A DNA stretch of 64,000 nt from an uncultured Eubacteriales bacterium. GTDB taxonomy: Bacteria; Bacillota; Clostridia; Oscillospirales; Acutalibacteraceae. The notes beneath the pieces are model-generated. The model did no database searches and had not been told where the DNA came from. It saw nothing but the letters and a program-made list of their open reading frames with translations. Shown piece after piece: positions 63,672 to 64,000 of the stretch. The first letter of the stretch is position 1; every line of letters begins with the position of its first letter. The DNA is taken from NCBI GenBank assembly GCA_934454125.1, contig CAKSFA010000002.1:1-64000 (forward strand), given 5' to 3'. A program made the position numbers and the translations under genes.

Positions 63672-64000
63672 TCACTCCTCCTGTTGGGTAACAGCCATGT
63701 CATAATGAGCAGGTTGCATATGATGTTCTCGCCGTCTTCTTGCACAATGCATTAAGTATCCTAAAAATGTCCAGAACAAAAATGCATTCTGCGTATTGAC
63801 ATATACGATATCTGGCGATACCATACCAGAAAAAGCTGCAACCATAACAATTGTGAATAAAGTCACAACATAAGTATAATCCTGCCGAAACTTCTGTGCC
63901 AACAAGCGCACCAACCAAATAAGCGTTAGAATTACAAATACTGCAAAAATGATGATTCCTACAATACCTTGCGAAGCAAATACATCAAGAAACATATTGT
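63672..64000 (-). CDS. O-antigen ligase/polymerase-like membrane protein, C-terminal part
   Basis: Partial: the 5' part lies beyond the right edge. The visible ~109 residues include NMFLDVFASQG, a hallmark near the C-terminus of Wzy/WaaL-type proteins, then two to three membrane helices (about 10-33, 42-62, 70-85) and a basic/polar tail. It belongs to the polysaccharide cluster with the two glycosyltransferases. Confidence 0.75.
   Translation of the reverse strand, partial: NMFLDVFASQGIVGIIIFAVFVILTLIWLVRLLAQKFRQDYTYVVTLFTIVMVAAFSGMVSPDIVYVNTQNAFLFWTFLGYLMHCARRRREHHMQPAHYDMAVTQQEE

Overview
The window looks like a chromosomal contig end from an anaerobic Firmicute of class Clostridia, most likely Oscillospiraceae/Ruminococcaceae. 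The basis is the class A RNase P RNA, the L10 leader, a type III glutamine synthetase, clostridial families such as DUF6514, DUF4830 and DUF1934, frequent TTG/GTG starts with strong AGGAGG sites, and cohesin/dockerin surface proteins. The family assignment is inference; there is no rRNA in the window to fix it.

Layout. 1-1.1 kb: a truncated AAA ATPase and a mosaic of decayed genes, including a transposase start. 1.1-10.3 kb (minus): greA-lysS, the division module ftsE-ftsX-M23 hydrolase, a CdaR/PucR regulator, a pseudouridine synthase and two secreted or membrane proteins. 10.3-17.6 kb (minus): a complete phosphate regulon, pstS-pstC-pstA-pstB-phoU-phoP-phoR, behind a four-copy 11-bp Pho box. 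17.7-24 kb: small proteins, a secreted dockerin protein, an aldehyde dehydrogenase and the peptide/pyruvate transporter CstA. 24.4-39.3 kb: an accessory surface island with a 1301-residue beta-helix protein ending in a dockerin-like pair, a lipoprotein, an 1802-residue InlB-repeat wall protein with a variant sorting signal, a LysR regulator with an aldo/keto reductase, initiator tRNA, and a membrane-anchored cohesin-domain protein. 39.9-44.9 kb: a CrtO-like acyltransferase, glnN, amtB and a lipoprotein. 45-51 kb: RNase P RNA, a D,D-carboxypeptidase and sbcD-sbcC. 51-54.7 kb (minus): rpmG-secE-nusG-rplK-rplA and rplJ-rplL with its L10 leader. 54.9-64 kb: an unknown protein, an unpaired mazF, the operon ddl-murI-DUF1934-argS, a lipoprotein and the start of a polysaccharide cluster (two glycosyltransferases and a ligase/polymerase C-terminus).

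The most interesting feature is a cohesin-dockerin set spread over 18.5-39.2 kb. One cohesin-like domain sits in a C-terminally membrane-anchored protein (38203-39243). Two secreted proteins carry C-terminal dockerins (18472-19998 and 24460-28365), and none has a recognisable enzyme domain. This suggests a small surface-assembly system that is not a classical cellulosome. The 1301-residue dockerin protein has a predicted ~400-nt leader with a 15-codon reading frame behind a near-perfect ribosome binding site. A second novelty is a two-copy intergenic element (39.79 and 55.76 kb), each copy made of two degenerate units spaced exactly 21 bp apart.
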